Below, one piece after another: positions 55,267 to 64,000 of a stretch of DNA of 64,000 nt. The stretch is taken from assembly GCA_022419385.1 (NCBI GenBank), contig JAJUBI010000002.1:1240001-1304000 (forward strand). Direction: 5' to 3'. This DNA comes from Paraconiothyrium sp. Pb-2020 (Eukaryota > Ascomycota > Dothideomycetes > Pleosporales > Didymosphaeriaceae). Under the pieces are notes generated by a model, which made no database searches, had not been told where the DNA came from, and saw only the letters and a program-made list of their open reading frames with translations. Position 1 is the stretch's first letter; each line of letters begins with the position of its first letter. A program made the position numbers and the translations under genes.

Positions 55267-55968
55267 TCAATCTGACATGCCTGTGCTTGCTATTGAAGGC
55301 AGTCTTAACAGTGCAACATGTGTATGCTCGCCTTCGCCGCCGTACTTGGACAAATCCTTGATGGTATCGCTTCCCTCCTCTTGAAACCCAAGTTTCTTAT
55401 AAAGCCGCAAAGCTGCATTGTCACTTGCAGTATCTAAATAGACAAGAGCGTCTTGCTTGTCTGCCCGAGGGAAGACCCACTGTATGAGCTGAGATGCGAG
55501 GCCCTTGCCGCGATGGTCCGGATGCGTAGCTATGTTCTCAAGTAGGAAGTGTTTTCTTCCGCACAGAACGCTTTCTCGCAGCTCTCGCAAGCCGACGGTG
55601 AAGTCCATAATGAGATCTTTGTTACTGTTCTCCGGTAGCCTGCTCCGATATCCTTCATCCCAAAGTCTCAGCCTCTCGGCTCTCTTCTCGGGAGACTCTT
55701 CCTCTCTCACATCTTTGACACCTTGTGAGGGCACAGTCCATTGCGCAACTGCAGCCGCGGTCCCGTCCTCTGCCCGCATCACCACAAACTCCTTCTGTGG
55801 CGTCGACATTGAGTCGACGATACGAGGGGCCATGGCAGTCGCAAGCGATTCCGTGCTCATGCTGCCGAACTGCAGCTGCGTAAAAGGTGACTGCCATGAC
55901 AGGGCGAATAGGTTAGCAATGGCTTCCGCATCGTCGGTTGTGGCTGGCAAGAGTGCATAGGCAGACAT
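55267..55968 (-). CDS. GNAT-family N-acetyltransferase
   Basis: Acetyl-CoA-dependent N-acetyltransferase. The frame is open from 56133, but the conserved protein begins at ATG 55968 (MSAYALLPATTDDAEAIANLF), giving 233 residues. Motif A is LENIATHPDHRGKGLASQLIQW, with the R/Q-x-x-G-x-G/A loop as HRGKGLA. Motif B is LDTASDNAALRLYKKLGFQE, where Asn and Tyr are typical. The stretch GMSTESLATAM and MRAEDGTAAAVAQWTVPS forms the N-terminal sheet. No signal peptide. The layout matches fungal GNAT proteins of unknown substrate, not the histone acetyltransferase group. An alternative start further upstream would add 55 residues without family support. Confidence 0.85.
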   Translation of the reverse strand: MSAYALLPATTDDAEAIANLFALSWQSPFTQLQFGSMSTESLATAMAPRIVDSMSTPQKEFVVMRAEDGTAAAVAQWTVPSQGVKDVREEESPEKRAERLRLWDEGYRSRLPENSNKDLIMDFTVGLRELRESVLCGRKHFLLENIATHPDHRGKGLASQLIQWVFPRADKQDALVYLDTASDNAALRLYKKLGFQEEGSDTIKDLSKYGGEGEHTHVALLRLPSIASTGMSD

Positions 55969-56831
55969 GGTGAGTGTAACTGGGTAGCTGCTTTGCCGCG
56001 TTTCGCCGGTGGAGAGTACTAGCCCTTTTGAACGGCTTAAGTCATCACCGGCACTCATCCTCTTTCCCCATACAATCCTACGCCCGTCAGCAAAACCAAT
56101 CAGAAATATCTGCGCGTCCACACTAGCTTGCAAATACCTAAAATAGTAACTAAGCGAGTCTTACGAGCATTCTGGCAAATGGTCTGCGTGGTTCAAAAGC
56201 TGTTGATTCTCCCTTCGTTTGTTGCTTCGTTCAGGCTCACAAAGCTCGCTACTATTTAGTTTCACTCTGTCCCCCATCATCCATCTGGCCCTCCGCTACT
56301 ATGGAAGATTATTTCAATAGAAGATTTTTATAACACACCATTAAAATCTTGATACGATATACAAAGGAACGAATCGGCCTCTTGCTTTCGACGATCGAGT
56401 TCAGAGGTTTAAAAATGCTTCCAACATCGAACGCATCTCAAAACGGGCAGGATCGTTCGCATAGGGACCGCCATTAGCATAACGGAAAGGAGTCCCATCG
56501 CACCGCGCAATGTCGAGGGTCAATAGAGAACTTGACTTGAATGCAAAAATACCAATGTATATGTGAGCAGGGTTCAGAAAATTGTCACTAATTTCATCAC
56601 ATTGTCAAGAATGGTTACTTGAAAGGACGCATCTTTGCTCTCGGACTGTCATTCATACTCTTGTATGCTTTCGTCGCAAACACGCGTCAACAAAACAATT
56701 TCCAGCTTCTCGAACAAAGCAGTGGTTCATACTCCGAGCTTATTCAAGGGCGGAACACGTCTCGCGGTTGTGTACACTCCAGGGCTAGCCTTGAACCATA
56801 TGCTGGAAATGACTGACGATTGAACAGGCCA
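55969..56831. other. Intergenic, no gene seen
   Basis: About 860 bp; promoter of the GNAT gene and 3' region of the TF-like gene. Overlapping short frames at 56582-56823 have no content I can support. Confidence 0.4.
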
Positions 56832-58491
56832 TCAATTTTGACGAAACACTTGTAACACACATGATGGTGTACTGGGTACACTTGTGTGTTTTATCTGTGC
56901 CCACACATCGTCAATCAAGTCTTGATACCTGTCCGTGGTGGGGAAAAAGTCCAAAGCTTTCTTGAACTCTTTCGCGTTCTTGAGCTTCAAAAGATCCACG
57001 ACCTTCCGTATCGTATCCAAACACCACATCCGCCATGGATCGTCCCATGTACAAGCTTCTAGGGCATAGTAAAGTGTCGCGAGTATCGGCTCCAAATTCC
57101 TTCCTCGTGGCCACGCGTGATAACCACCATGTTCGTCCAATATAGCCTGTATGCGTCCGAAGACTGGACCATGGTAGTATCGCATCATGTTGATGCCTTG
57201 ACGAGACCTTAATTGACGAAGCGCAGCGGATACGAATATAGGCAAGCCAGCGGCCCATATCTTGAACATCATACTGGCTTCTTGGCCTTGTGTCCCACTT
57301 TGTAGCTGTCCCTGCCATGGCTCTTCAAGCTGTACGAGCATCGCTGAATGCATGACTTCGAAGTAAAGGTTACTGAGAGCAGATTTGTCTATTTTGTCGG
57401 TCCAATCTGAAGACATGGCGAGGCCGAGTTGGTGTTGGCGCATTACTACGTCGAACACGAATGAGGTGTTTTTCGGAAATCGTTTGACCGTACGCCATGC
57501 GCGTATCTGAGCGTCGTCCTGAAAAGCGAGACTAAAGGGTACTGTATTAGGAGAAAGAGAAGGCGGGAATTTCGGTGGCAGTAAAAGCTCGGCTCCGATG
57601 AAGAACGATGAGCTGCAAATGATGTAAGTCCTGGGTTCGCTGCCTGCAGCAAGTGCTGGCTGACTTACCAGGTCAATACCTTTCTCAAATCGGAAGAGAC
57701 GTTGTGCATCCCCCCTCTTGTCTCTACAAGCCGCTGTAGCGCTTCAACATGTCCTAGAGCCTCGTTCCACTCGTAGTTTGCGCCCTGTTGGGGATTAGTC
57801 TTGTATGCAGGCGATGTGGCGTCGACTCACGCATCCATAAGCTAATGTGTTAATAGCGAATAGGATAGTATCCGGGACGTCGTTACCGCAGATCTCTAAG
57901 GTCTCCTGCACAACTCGCATCGTTTCCCCCTTCGCGTTCAACGTATCGAAACTCGGTTGCGGGAAGCCAGCTTGTTTATCTCTCATCACACAGGTAGCAT
58001 ACAGGTTTGCGAGACAGGACACAACATCTGGCTGTGGCCTATATCCTAAAACTGGATCTCCATTTATTCCTACGTCGGTGTATTCGGTCAGTGGTTTTCA
58101 GTTCAGGTTATCTATCACGCTGACACAGAACAGACAGCGTGGAGCGGTTGAGTGACTTACCAGGGGAAAAAGCACCCGAGTCAATATCAAAAGGTCCAAT
58201 TTGACTTGGAGGTAGTGAATGCCGCAGATCTTTGGTCATTCTAGGGCTCGTTGACGCGTCTGTGTCGTGGGAAGCAGATCGCGACGACCGGGCGCGCTGC
58301 TTGCTCTGTCGCCGCTCGCTCACCGCGGTTTGTGACGACTGACCAGTTTGGCGTTGCTGCTGATGAAGGTAATTCCTCATGACATGGCTCCTGACCGTTT
58401 TCAGTTTCTGCTTTGCCGACGCATCTTCTACGCCTGTATGCGCGATGAACTCGTATTGCGTCGTGGCGGGGCTCTGAGAACGTGAAGCCAT
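56832..58491 (-). CDS. Fungal-specific transcription-factor-domain protein lacking a zinc cluster
   Basis: Exons 58491-58161, 58069-57831, 57784-57669 and 57612-56832 give 488 residues; introns are 91, 46 and 56 bp. The N-terminus (YEFIAHTGVEDASAKQKLK, TVRSHVMRNYLHQQQRQ) and basic Ser/Arg-rich stretch are typical of a large fungal group that has the fungal transcription-factor C-terminal domain but no Zn2Cys6 cluster. The C-terminal part has RPQPDVVSCLANLYATC, INTLAYGCGANYEWNEALGHVEAL, GGMHNVSSDLRKVLTWC-like and HQLGLAMSSDWTDKIDKSAL pieces in the expected order. It is probably nuclear, but DNA binding is not shown, because no zinc cluster or other DNA-binding motif is seen. A role as a regulator is inference. 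The exons were fixed by frame closure. Confidence 0.8.
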
Positions 58492-60584
58492 GGCCACAAC
58501 CACTTGACGAGACAGATCCAACTTGCTGTTTCCAGATGCTAAAGTCGAAGGGGCGAATTCGATTATTTCGTGGGCGCTGGTGTCTGTTGGAAGGACCAAG
58601 ATCGCCGTGTTGGCAGACAGAGGGGCGGCGGGACTCTTGGCTATAGGTTAGTTTCGAAACCCAGTAACGATGCTTCGACCACTTGGGATCTGATAGGATA
58701 ACAGTCTCCTCAGACAGCGGTGATGGGCGCAGCCGATGGTCAATTGTATGAAGGATGGCCAACTCTATTCAGTCATACTTCCGGCCTATCCAAGAAAGCA
58801 CCCTACTCTGGCCCCTTCCGTTTAAAAGGATTCTACTGCTACTGTTCCAGAACAGGGCTCCTGAGCGAACAGAGATCCCTTACAGCCTTACTCGAGAGCA
58901 GCCACGCTACCCACTACCTAACTGACTCGGTGATGCTAGAGCATAAGCGCGCCACACAAGCTGTTATGACATGAAGTGTGTAGGACCGGGTCATCCATGG
59001 CGCGTCGCCGGAAACTGCAGCGACGTTAATCCACCTGGCTAACACTGCAGCTTTTTACAACTCGTCTAGACTTACTCCTTAGGGTTTGGTAGATTATCGG
59101 GAAGGCGAGTTGGTGATTGGCAGATCCTACGTGTGTCACGTATCGCTTCTCCAATGGTCTACAGCGACTGGTCGCATTGACGAAGCGACAGCATGATCGA
59201 TCGCGGACCTACTTTTGGACCCTTTCTTCGGCTATGCATATGGCATTATCCCTGTGACGTTGGCTTTTAGGCGAAAATTTAGTAACCTTTTACCATTTCG
59301 GGCTACTCGGGTACAGCTCCCACTACTTCGGCGCAACGCAATCTCCGCCCAGCTAGCCGTGGACCATGGGCGGTGATTGCCATTAAACATCTCGCATGGT
59401 CCACTTTGGTCCACTTCTTGCCGCCTACGCTGGAGTACGCTTTATGTTGTGCGTACTCCACTCCACTAAAAGCGTTCTGACTTATTACTTCGCGGACCCA
59501 GAGTCGCAAGTCTTGTACAGGTCTGTAAATGGTGAATGTGAAGTGTGATATCCATACGGTGCAGCCATGGTAGGTCAAAAGCAAAGACACCCCAGGGTTT
59601 GGGGGGTGGAAGAAAGCCAAAGCTGTATTTGGACACCAATGCATGATTTGAACCCTGTCCCGCAACGTTGTCGGGCGTTTCCCGCAGGTGCGCTGGCGTA
59701 CACTTGACCCTAGGAAGCGGGTCGGCGGAGACTGACCCGTAGAGACACTGGCCCCCATAAACCGGCGCCGGTTCTCCTTATAGGATCGGAAAAGCTAGCC
59801 TGCACTCGAGTTGAAGCATAGGCCGCGGGTTGTGCATCACTGTCTTTGACGGCATGTACCGTCCCTGTGCCCAGCGAAGAGCCATGAGAACTTCAGTGAT
59901 GGCCCATTGTTACGGCGGCAAACATAGCTACGAAGCATTTTCATTGCTGAAAATCAATCATTGGGCATGTTAGTGATAAAGAGTTATCGGCCGTTTAGGG
60001 GCATGCTTTCATATGCCCATTACATTGACTACACCTTATGGCGTAACCTTGGCGCAACCTGTCGGTTGGAAGGTCACGTTGGCCGCAGTACATGCCACAA
60101 CAAGCAGGCGGCTGTAACTACCCGGGCTGTGTTGCGCCCCCATCGAGATGCGTGACGTCCGTTGCGCGTCTAAAGTAACGCGGAAAGATTATCTCTCCGA
60201 AACGTGAACAAGGGAAAGGCCAATGAACCCCGGCAGCCGTTAGACTCGGTATCCTTCCCGCCATTAGCCTATTTGCGGACCCCAGGCTAACCCTCGTTCG
60301 TGTTGGGTTTCTTGGAAGACCGCGTAATACCGCCGTTCTCATGCACAGCAGACATTGCTCCGCACCTGATGTTCATAAACACCTCCTCGATGGATTGTGC
60401 ATTGTTGTATGCCCACCTCAAAACCGTCCATGTGCTTTTAGAATAGGCCTTGGAAGGCTCCATGAAAGCTGTCATGAAAAATTACTCATGACACGAGTGC
60501 AACAGGGACTTCCCGTTGCGTCACTACTCCGGAGATAGCGCTGCTCATTCCCGGGACTAGATTTCAAACGTTTTTGGGACATTT
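58492..60584. other. Long intergenic region, no gene supported
   Basis: About 2.1 kb. A 151-codon minus-strand frame (59303-59758) and smaller ones exist but match nothing. A tRNA B-box-like GGGTTCAAATC is present on the minus strand near 59650 without a matching stem or A box. No transposon open frame or long repeat was seen. Confidence 0.35.
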
Positions 60585-60899
60585 TCATCGGTTGCATATT
60601 TCCGCCGTGCTCCAGCAAATCGCTGAGCTTACGTTGCAGCCTCCATTGACGATGGCAATGCTTCGACTTCGTGCACAGCATGGTTCGTCCGGGCCACACT
60701 CAACCAGGATTACGCCGTCGCAAGCGACATTGACGTTGGCTGACGGTTTCGAAAACCCTGGGCAGCGTATGATCTGAGCAGGCATCTGGCACTGGCTTGG
60801 GCACTGGTCCGTGGTCACGGAACCGTGGCACGCTGCATGAATCAGAATCGCTAGGCATAGCCCAAGGTAGCGATCACTTCCTTCATCAGGCTCGCGCAT
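60585..60899 (-). CDS. Candidate small cysteine-rich secreted protein
   Basis: From ATG 60899 the frame gives 104 residues. A hydrophobic stretch (YLGLCLAILIHAACHG, ~11-26) could be a signal peptide, though the leading MREPDEGSDR is unusually acidic. The rest has ten cysteines: 33, 37, 46, 60, 68, 74, 75, 88, 95 and 102, in the pattern C-x3-C-x8-C-x13-C-x7-C-x5-CC-x12-C-x6-C-x6-C. Ten Cys in 72 residues is far above chance for this DNA. The frame is open for 54 more codons upstream, so the start or an extra exon is uncertain. It is not a hydrophobin pattern. It sits alone in a gene-poor stretch, as effector-like genes often do. Function unknown; real-gene status is not proven. Confidence 0.5.
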   Translation of the reverse strand: MREPDEGSDRYLGLCLAILIHAACHGSVTTDQCPSQCQMPAQIIRCPGFSKPSANVNVACDGVILVECGPDEPCCARSRSIAIVNGGCNVSSAICWSTAEICNR

Positions 60900-62014
60900 T
60901 CTTGCGCCAGTGTCTTCCTCACATAGTTTACAACGCAAGGCCGAAAACTTTCGGTAATCTTTCAAAACTTCCTGCCCATAATTAACAACCAGCGTTGCTG
61001 AATCTGAGACTCTCAATATTATGGACCTACCTCTTGTTAGTCCGTTGAGCATGGTTCCCATTTTTATCAGCCTAGTCTTTCTTTAGCGCCTACCACACCA
61101 ACATCTCCCTCGCCCTACCTCTTGCCGCCAGAATAAGGTAGGCAGACAATGTCGATCATATGGAACCAGTGTTTGAACGTCTCAACATTGAGCAGGTGAT
61201 GCAGCAACTTCTGGAAATGTACAAACAGACATAAACTACCCGTCGGACGAGGCATTCCCGAGACTAACCTGCGATATTGGGTTCGTGCGAGCTATTGTTG
61301 ACCGTCTTCATGATCAGTCACCCCATTCCCAAAACCAGCTACGGCAAGAAGTGAAGTTTGGTGGAGCTGGTGCGACAGAAGGAACGATCCCACGATCTGA
61401 TCCCGAGTCGTTCGAGATATATCTTTGGACGTTACAGAGCGGCTATACAAATCGCCACAATCGCGTCGTTGTCGCAAGAAAGCTTTGCCTGTTATGAGGA
61501 AGGAGCAAAGAACCTATATCTCAAGACTGAGATTTCTGGATGATAGGTGAGGGGCACGCATGGCGTCCCCTAAGCGAAACTTCCACATACAGCAGCTTAA
61601 TTACCCATCGAAGACAGCCGTGGGCTGTGGCAACGCTCGCGCTGCCCCTGTGCGACGAAACCTACCTGAACAGGTAGCCATATTGTCTTCATCGAACACA
61701 GCGCTAACGTTCACCCCTCACGTCTGCCCGCCCGTCACCACCACAGCACACACACTATTCCTATCGCAGTTACGTATTGCTTATCGGGCGTAGACACGTG
61801 GACGTTAGTTCGTGACGTGCACGCGTGGCTGGTCCGCGAAAGCTTACCTATCGAACATTGCCGGCCTCCGACCTCATCCTACTCTTCATGTCCCTACAGC
61901 CACCACGCAAATGATGCTCCGCCACTGAACATCATTGCTTCTGCTTCCGTCAACTGCACGCTCTTTGCTTGATTTTGAGTTTGCATATTTCAGCCTTGCT
62001 CGGCCATCAATAAC
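60900..62014. other. Intergenic, no gene seen
   Basis: About 1.1 kb between the Cys-rich candidate and the MOT1 gene; divergent promoters expected. No supported frame. Confidence 0.4.
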
Positions 62015-63461
62015 ATGGTACCACTCGAAAATCCTTTTCCTCGGCTTCGTAAGGTCAACAGGCATAATGTCGAAACCTTCGCTTCGTCGCCTCTTTCAGA
62101 GCTCTCAGGATCGCTGGGCGATCTTGGGACACTCTTACCACTCATGACAGCCCTGGTCATCACCAGATCGATTTCTCTCCCTGCGACACTCCTCTTCACA
62201 GGAGCTGCCAACATACTCACAGGGGTCGCATTCGGGATCCCGCTACCGGTGCAACCTATGAAGGCGATAGCGGCGGTAGCCATTGCAAGGAAGTTCACGC
62301 TAGAAGAGAACGCCGCAGCTGGCATAGTGGTAAGTGGGGACAGTTGCGCAATATGCTCACTACGTACTAACTACACAGGTCGCCTCTTTAGTCGGCATAC
62401 TGAGTATTACCGGCCTGATCAACTACGTAAACAAACTCACTCCTACCCCGGTGGTCAAGGGCATCCAAGTCGGTGCCGGTCTGTCCCTGTGTATCAGCGC
62501 AGGGACTAAGATGCTTGTACCCCTCAGCTGGACAGGTCCCTGGTGGGGTGATAATCTCCTGTGGGCTATTGCAGCAGTAATTCTCTTGCTTTTCACATTC
62601 TCGTACCCCAAACTACCATACACCTTGATCATCTTTGGAGTCGGTATCATCCTGTCCATCTTATCTCCGGCGAGCAACACGTCAACCCCAGCCATAATCG
62701 ACATCCCAGTCCTCCATCCGTCCGGTAAAGACTTTTGGAAAGCTACCACGACGGCATCTCTAGGCCAGCTCCCTCTCACGTTGCTCAACTCCGTCATCGC
62801 GGCCGCGGCACTGGCGTCCGATCTCTTGCCCTCGCCACCCTATCCAGCTGCTCCAACGGTGACCGAGTTGGGTATCTCCGTGGCTGCAATCAACCTTGTG
62901 GCATGTTGGTTCGGAGGCATGCCGACTTGCCATGGTTCAGGCGGTCTTGCCGGCCAATATCGCTTTGGAGCGCGCAGCGGCGCCAGCATCATCTTCCTCG
63001 GCGCTCTGAAGTTCGCCCTCGGCATAGTTGCGTTCTTTGAACCCGGTCCAATCGTCAGTGTCCTCTCCGGCATCCCCAGCTCACTTCTCGGTGTGCTCAT
63101 TCTCGCGGCTGGACTGGAGCTGGCAAAAGTCGGCGAGAGCGTGAATACGGATGCTCGGGATCTGCGCGTTTTGGACACGAATAATTCATGGGACGGCAAG
63201 AGGCTAAAAGAGCTTGGGGAGACCGAGAGGAAGGAGAGGTTCATGGTGATGCTAGTTACGGTGGCGACGCTGTTGGCCTTTAAGAATGATGCTGTGGGTT
63301 TTATTGCCGGATTGGTGTGGCACTTGGGATTCAAGGTTGCCGGAAGGGTGGGGGAGTGGCGGGAGCGTCGCGATGGTAGGCCGTTCTGGAGGTCGGTTGG
63401 CCATCGGCACGAGGAGAGTACTGGGCTTCTGACCCACCAAGAGTCTGACAGAGTGGCTTGA
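62015..63461 (+). CDS. MOT1-family molybdate transporter
   Basis: Membrane transporter of the MOT1 branch of the sulfate-transporter superfamily, high-affinity for molybdate, which feeds molybdenum-cofactor enzymes such as nitrate reductase. Exons 62015-62329 and 62379-63461 (49-bp intron, phase 0, branch ACTAAC) give 465 residues. The two MOT1 signatures are present: SELSGSLGDLGTLLPLMTAL (~29-48) and PLPVQPMKAIAAVAIA (~75-90). About ten hydrophobic segments follow, including LINYVNKLTPTPVVKGIQVG, GGMPTCHGSGGLAGQYRFG and LLGVLILAAGLELAK. There is no STAS domain, which separates it from true sulfate permeases. The C-terminal tail is short and charged. Confidence 0.92.
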
Positions 63462-63892
63462 GTTTAGCGGATACCCTTTTGGCCTTTTGTCTTGTTGTGC
63501 GCCGTGTATGGAAGACGAGGAAATCCAAGTTGTCCGCGTCACTGCTGGATGAGCCTCGCTGACTGCACAATCACGATGATGGTGAGCATAGAGTGTACAA
63601 AGCTGGGACGATACTGTTGAACCACATACTTGATATTTCTCCATGCGAGAATCATACAGATGAAGAACAGGAATGCTGATGGGAGTAGCCGAAACGTTGA
63701 TTTTGAAGGATAACTGCCATGCTAGGCTTGTCATGCTGAACACCAAGATGCTATTGCACACTCGTACCCCACAAACCAAATGCAGCATGGATATCATATA
63801 CTTACGCGCTAGCCCTTTGCCATGCAACACACCGAGCGCCATGTAACGCGTTTATCCTATCATCTCACACTTCTTGGCATACGGCACCAATG
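63462..63892. other. Convergent 3' region, no gene supported
   Basis: 431 bp between the MOT1 stop and the HECT-gene stop, both 3' ends. A minus-strand hydrophobic frame near 63545-63700 (AFLFFICMILAW) is open, but I could not build a start or exon structure for it. Confidence 0.4.
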
Positions 63893-64000
63893 CTAAACGA
63901 TTCCGAACCCCTCACTATTTCGTATAGCAATTGCCAGCTTCTTTCTCATCTTCTCCCGACTCTTGTACTCCGGTAACCACAGCTTCCCGAAACACGTACT
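63893..64000 (-). CDS. HECT-type E3 ubiquitin ligase, C-terminal end only
   Basis: The last 35 codons of a gene entering from beyond the window. The peptide has STCFGKLWLPEYKSREK and LAIAIRNSEGFGIV, then a stop. This is the end of a HECT domain: the catalytic Cys is in S-T-C-F, followed by the L-LP-Y-S pattern, and the closing EGFG is the conserved C-lobe tail. The enzyme forms a thioester with ubiquitin on this Cys. The start and substrate region are outside the window, so the specific ligase cannot be named. Confidence 0.85.
   Translation of the reverse strand, partial: STCFGKLWLPEYKSREKMRKKLAIAIRNSEGFGIV

Noticed and set aside
59630..59670. tRNA-like B box (GGGTTCAAATC on the minus strand)
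   Set aside because: The flanking bases do not pair as a T stem and no A box or acceptor stem is present.
59303..59758. 151-codon minus-strand open frame
   Set aside because: No domain, composition not gene-like, no splice or promoter support.
63475..63842. Minus-strand hydrophobic frame (AFLFFICMILAW...) between MOT1 and the HECT gene
   Set aside because: Needs an upstream exon of a phase I could not supply; most likely shared 3' sequence. Transcript data could revive it.

Overview
The window is nuclear DNA of a filamentous ascomycete (Pezizomycotina). The evidence is many genes with 45-90 bp GT-AG introns, CTAAC/CTAAT-type branch sites just before the acceptors, and fungal families such as PTH11-type receptors, fungal-specific transcription-factor-domain proteins, an Abr1-like multicopper oxidase and a 2EXR protein. 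A Dothideomycete is my best guess, but this is inference. I saw no tRNA, rRNA, CRISPR array, intact transposon, or polyketide/peptide synthase backbone.

Layout. 0-10.9 kb is mostly core cell biology: an unknown five-exon gene, an NDUFAF2-like complex I assembly factor, a CH-domain/calponin-repeat actin-binding protein (with an apparent frameshift), RACK1/CpcB, an NmrA-like reductase, U1-C and a peroxisomal dienoyl-CoA isomerase. 12.2-15.7 kb holds secreted degradative enzymes: an intradiol dioxygenase, a relic of a short-chain dehydrogenase, and a GH28 enzyme. 15.8-21.9 kb carries a 2-oxoglutarate-oxygenase-fold protein that has lost iron ligands, an unknown protein and a PTH11-like membrane protein. 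23.5-28.2 kb carries a CCCH zinc-finger protein, an 18-cysteine triple-repeat secreted protein and a stand-alone AA8 cytochrome. 29-40.3 kb contains a CorA-like transporter (GC-AG intron), a DUF2231 membrane protein, an ISWI remodeler, Get3 and a secreted M14 carboxypeptidase. 41-45.6 kb carries a multicopper oxidase and a Thr-rich protein with octapeptide repeats. 46-64 kb is more accessory: a 2EXR protein, an amino-acid permease, a medium-chain reductase, an acyltransferase-3 protein, a GNAT enzyme, a fungal TF-domain protein, a possible small Cys-rich secreted protein, a MOT1 molybdate transporter and the last 35 codons of a HECT E3 ligase.

Genes are mostly independent units with no operon-like order. 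Divergent pairs share intergenic regions (NDUFAF2-like/CH protein, about 300 bp; CorA/DUF2231, about 150 bp). The secreted enzymes (dioxygenase, GH28, AA8, M14 peptidase, multicopper oxidase) fit a saprotroph or plant-associated lifestyle. I rebuilt exon structures by hand from splice signals and reading-frame closure. No strong case for a wholly new multi-gene system emerged. The best leads are the 18-Cys repeat protein, the iron-ligand-less oxygenase and the Cys-rich candidate near 60.7 kb.
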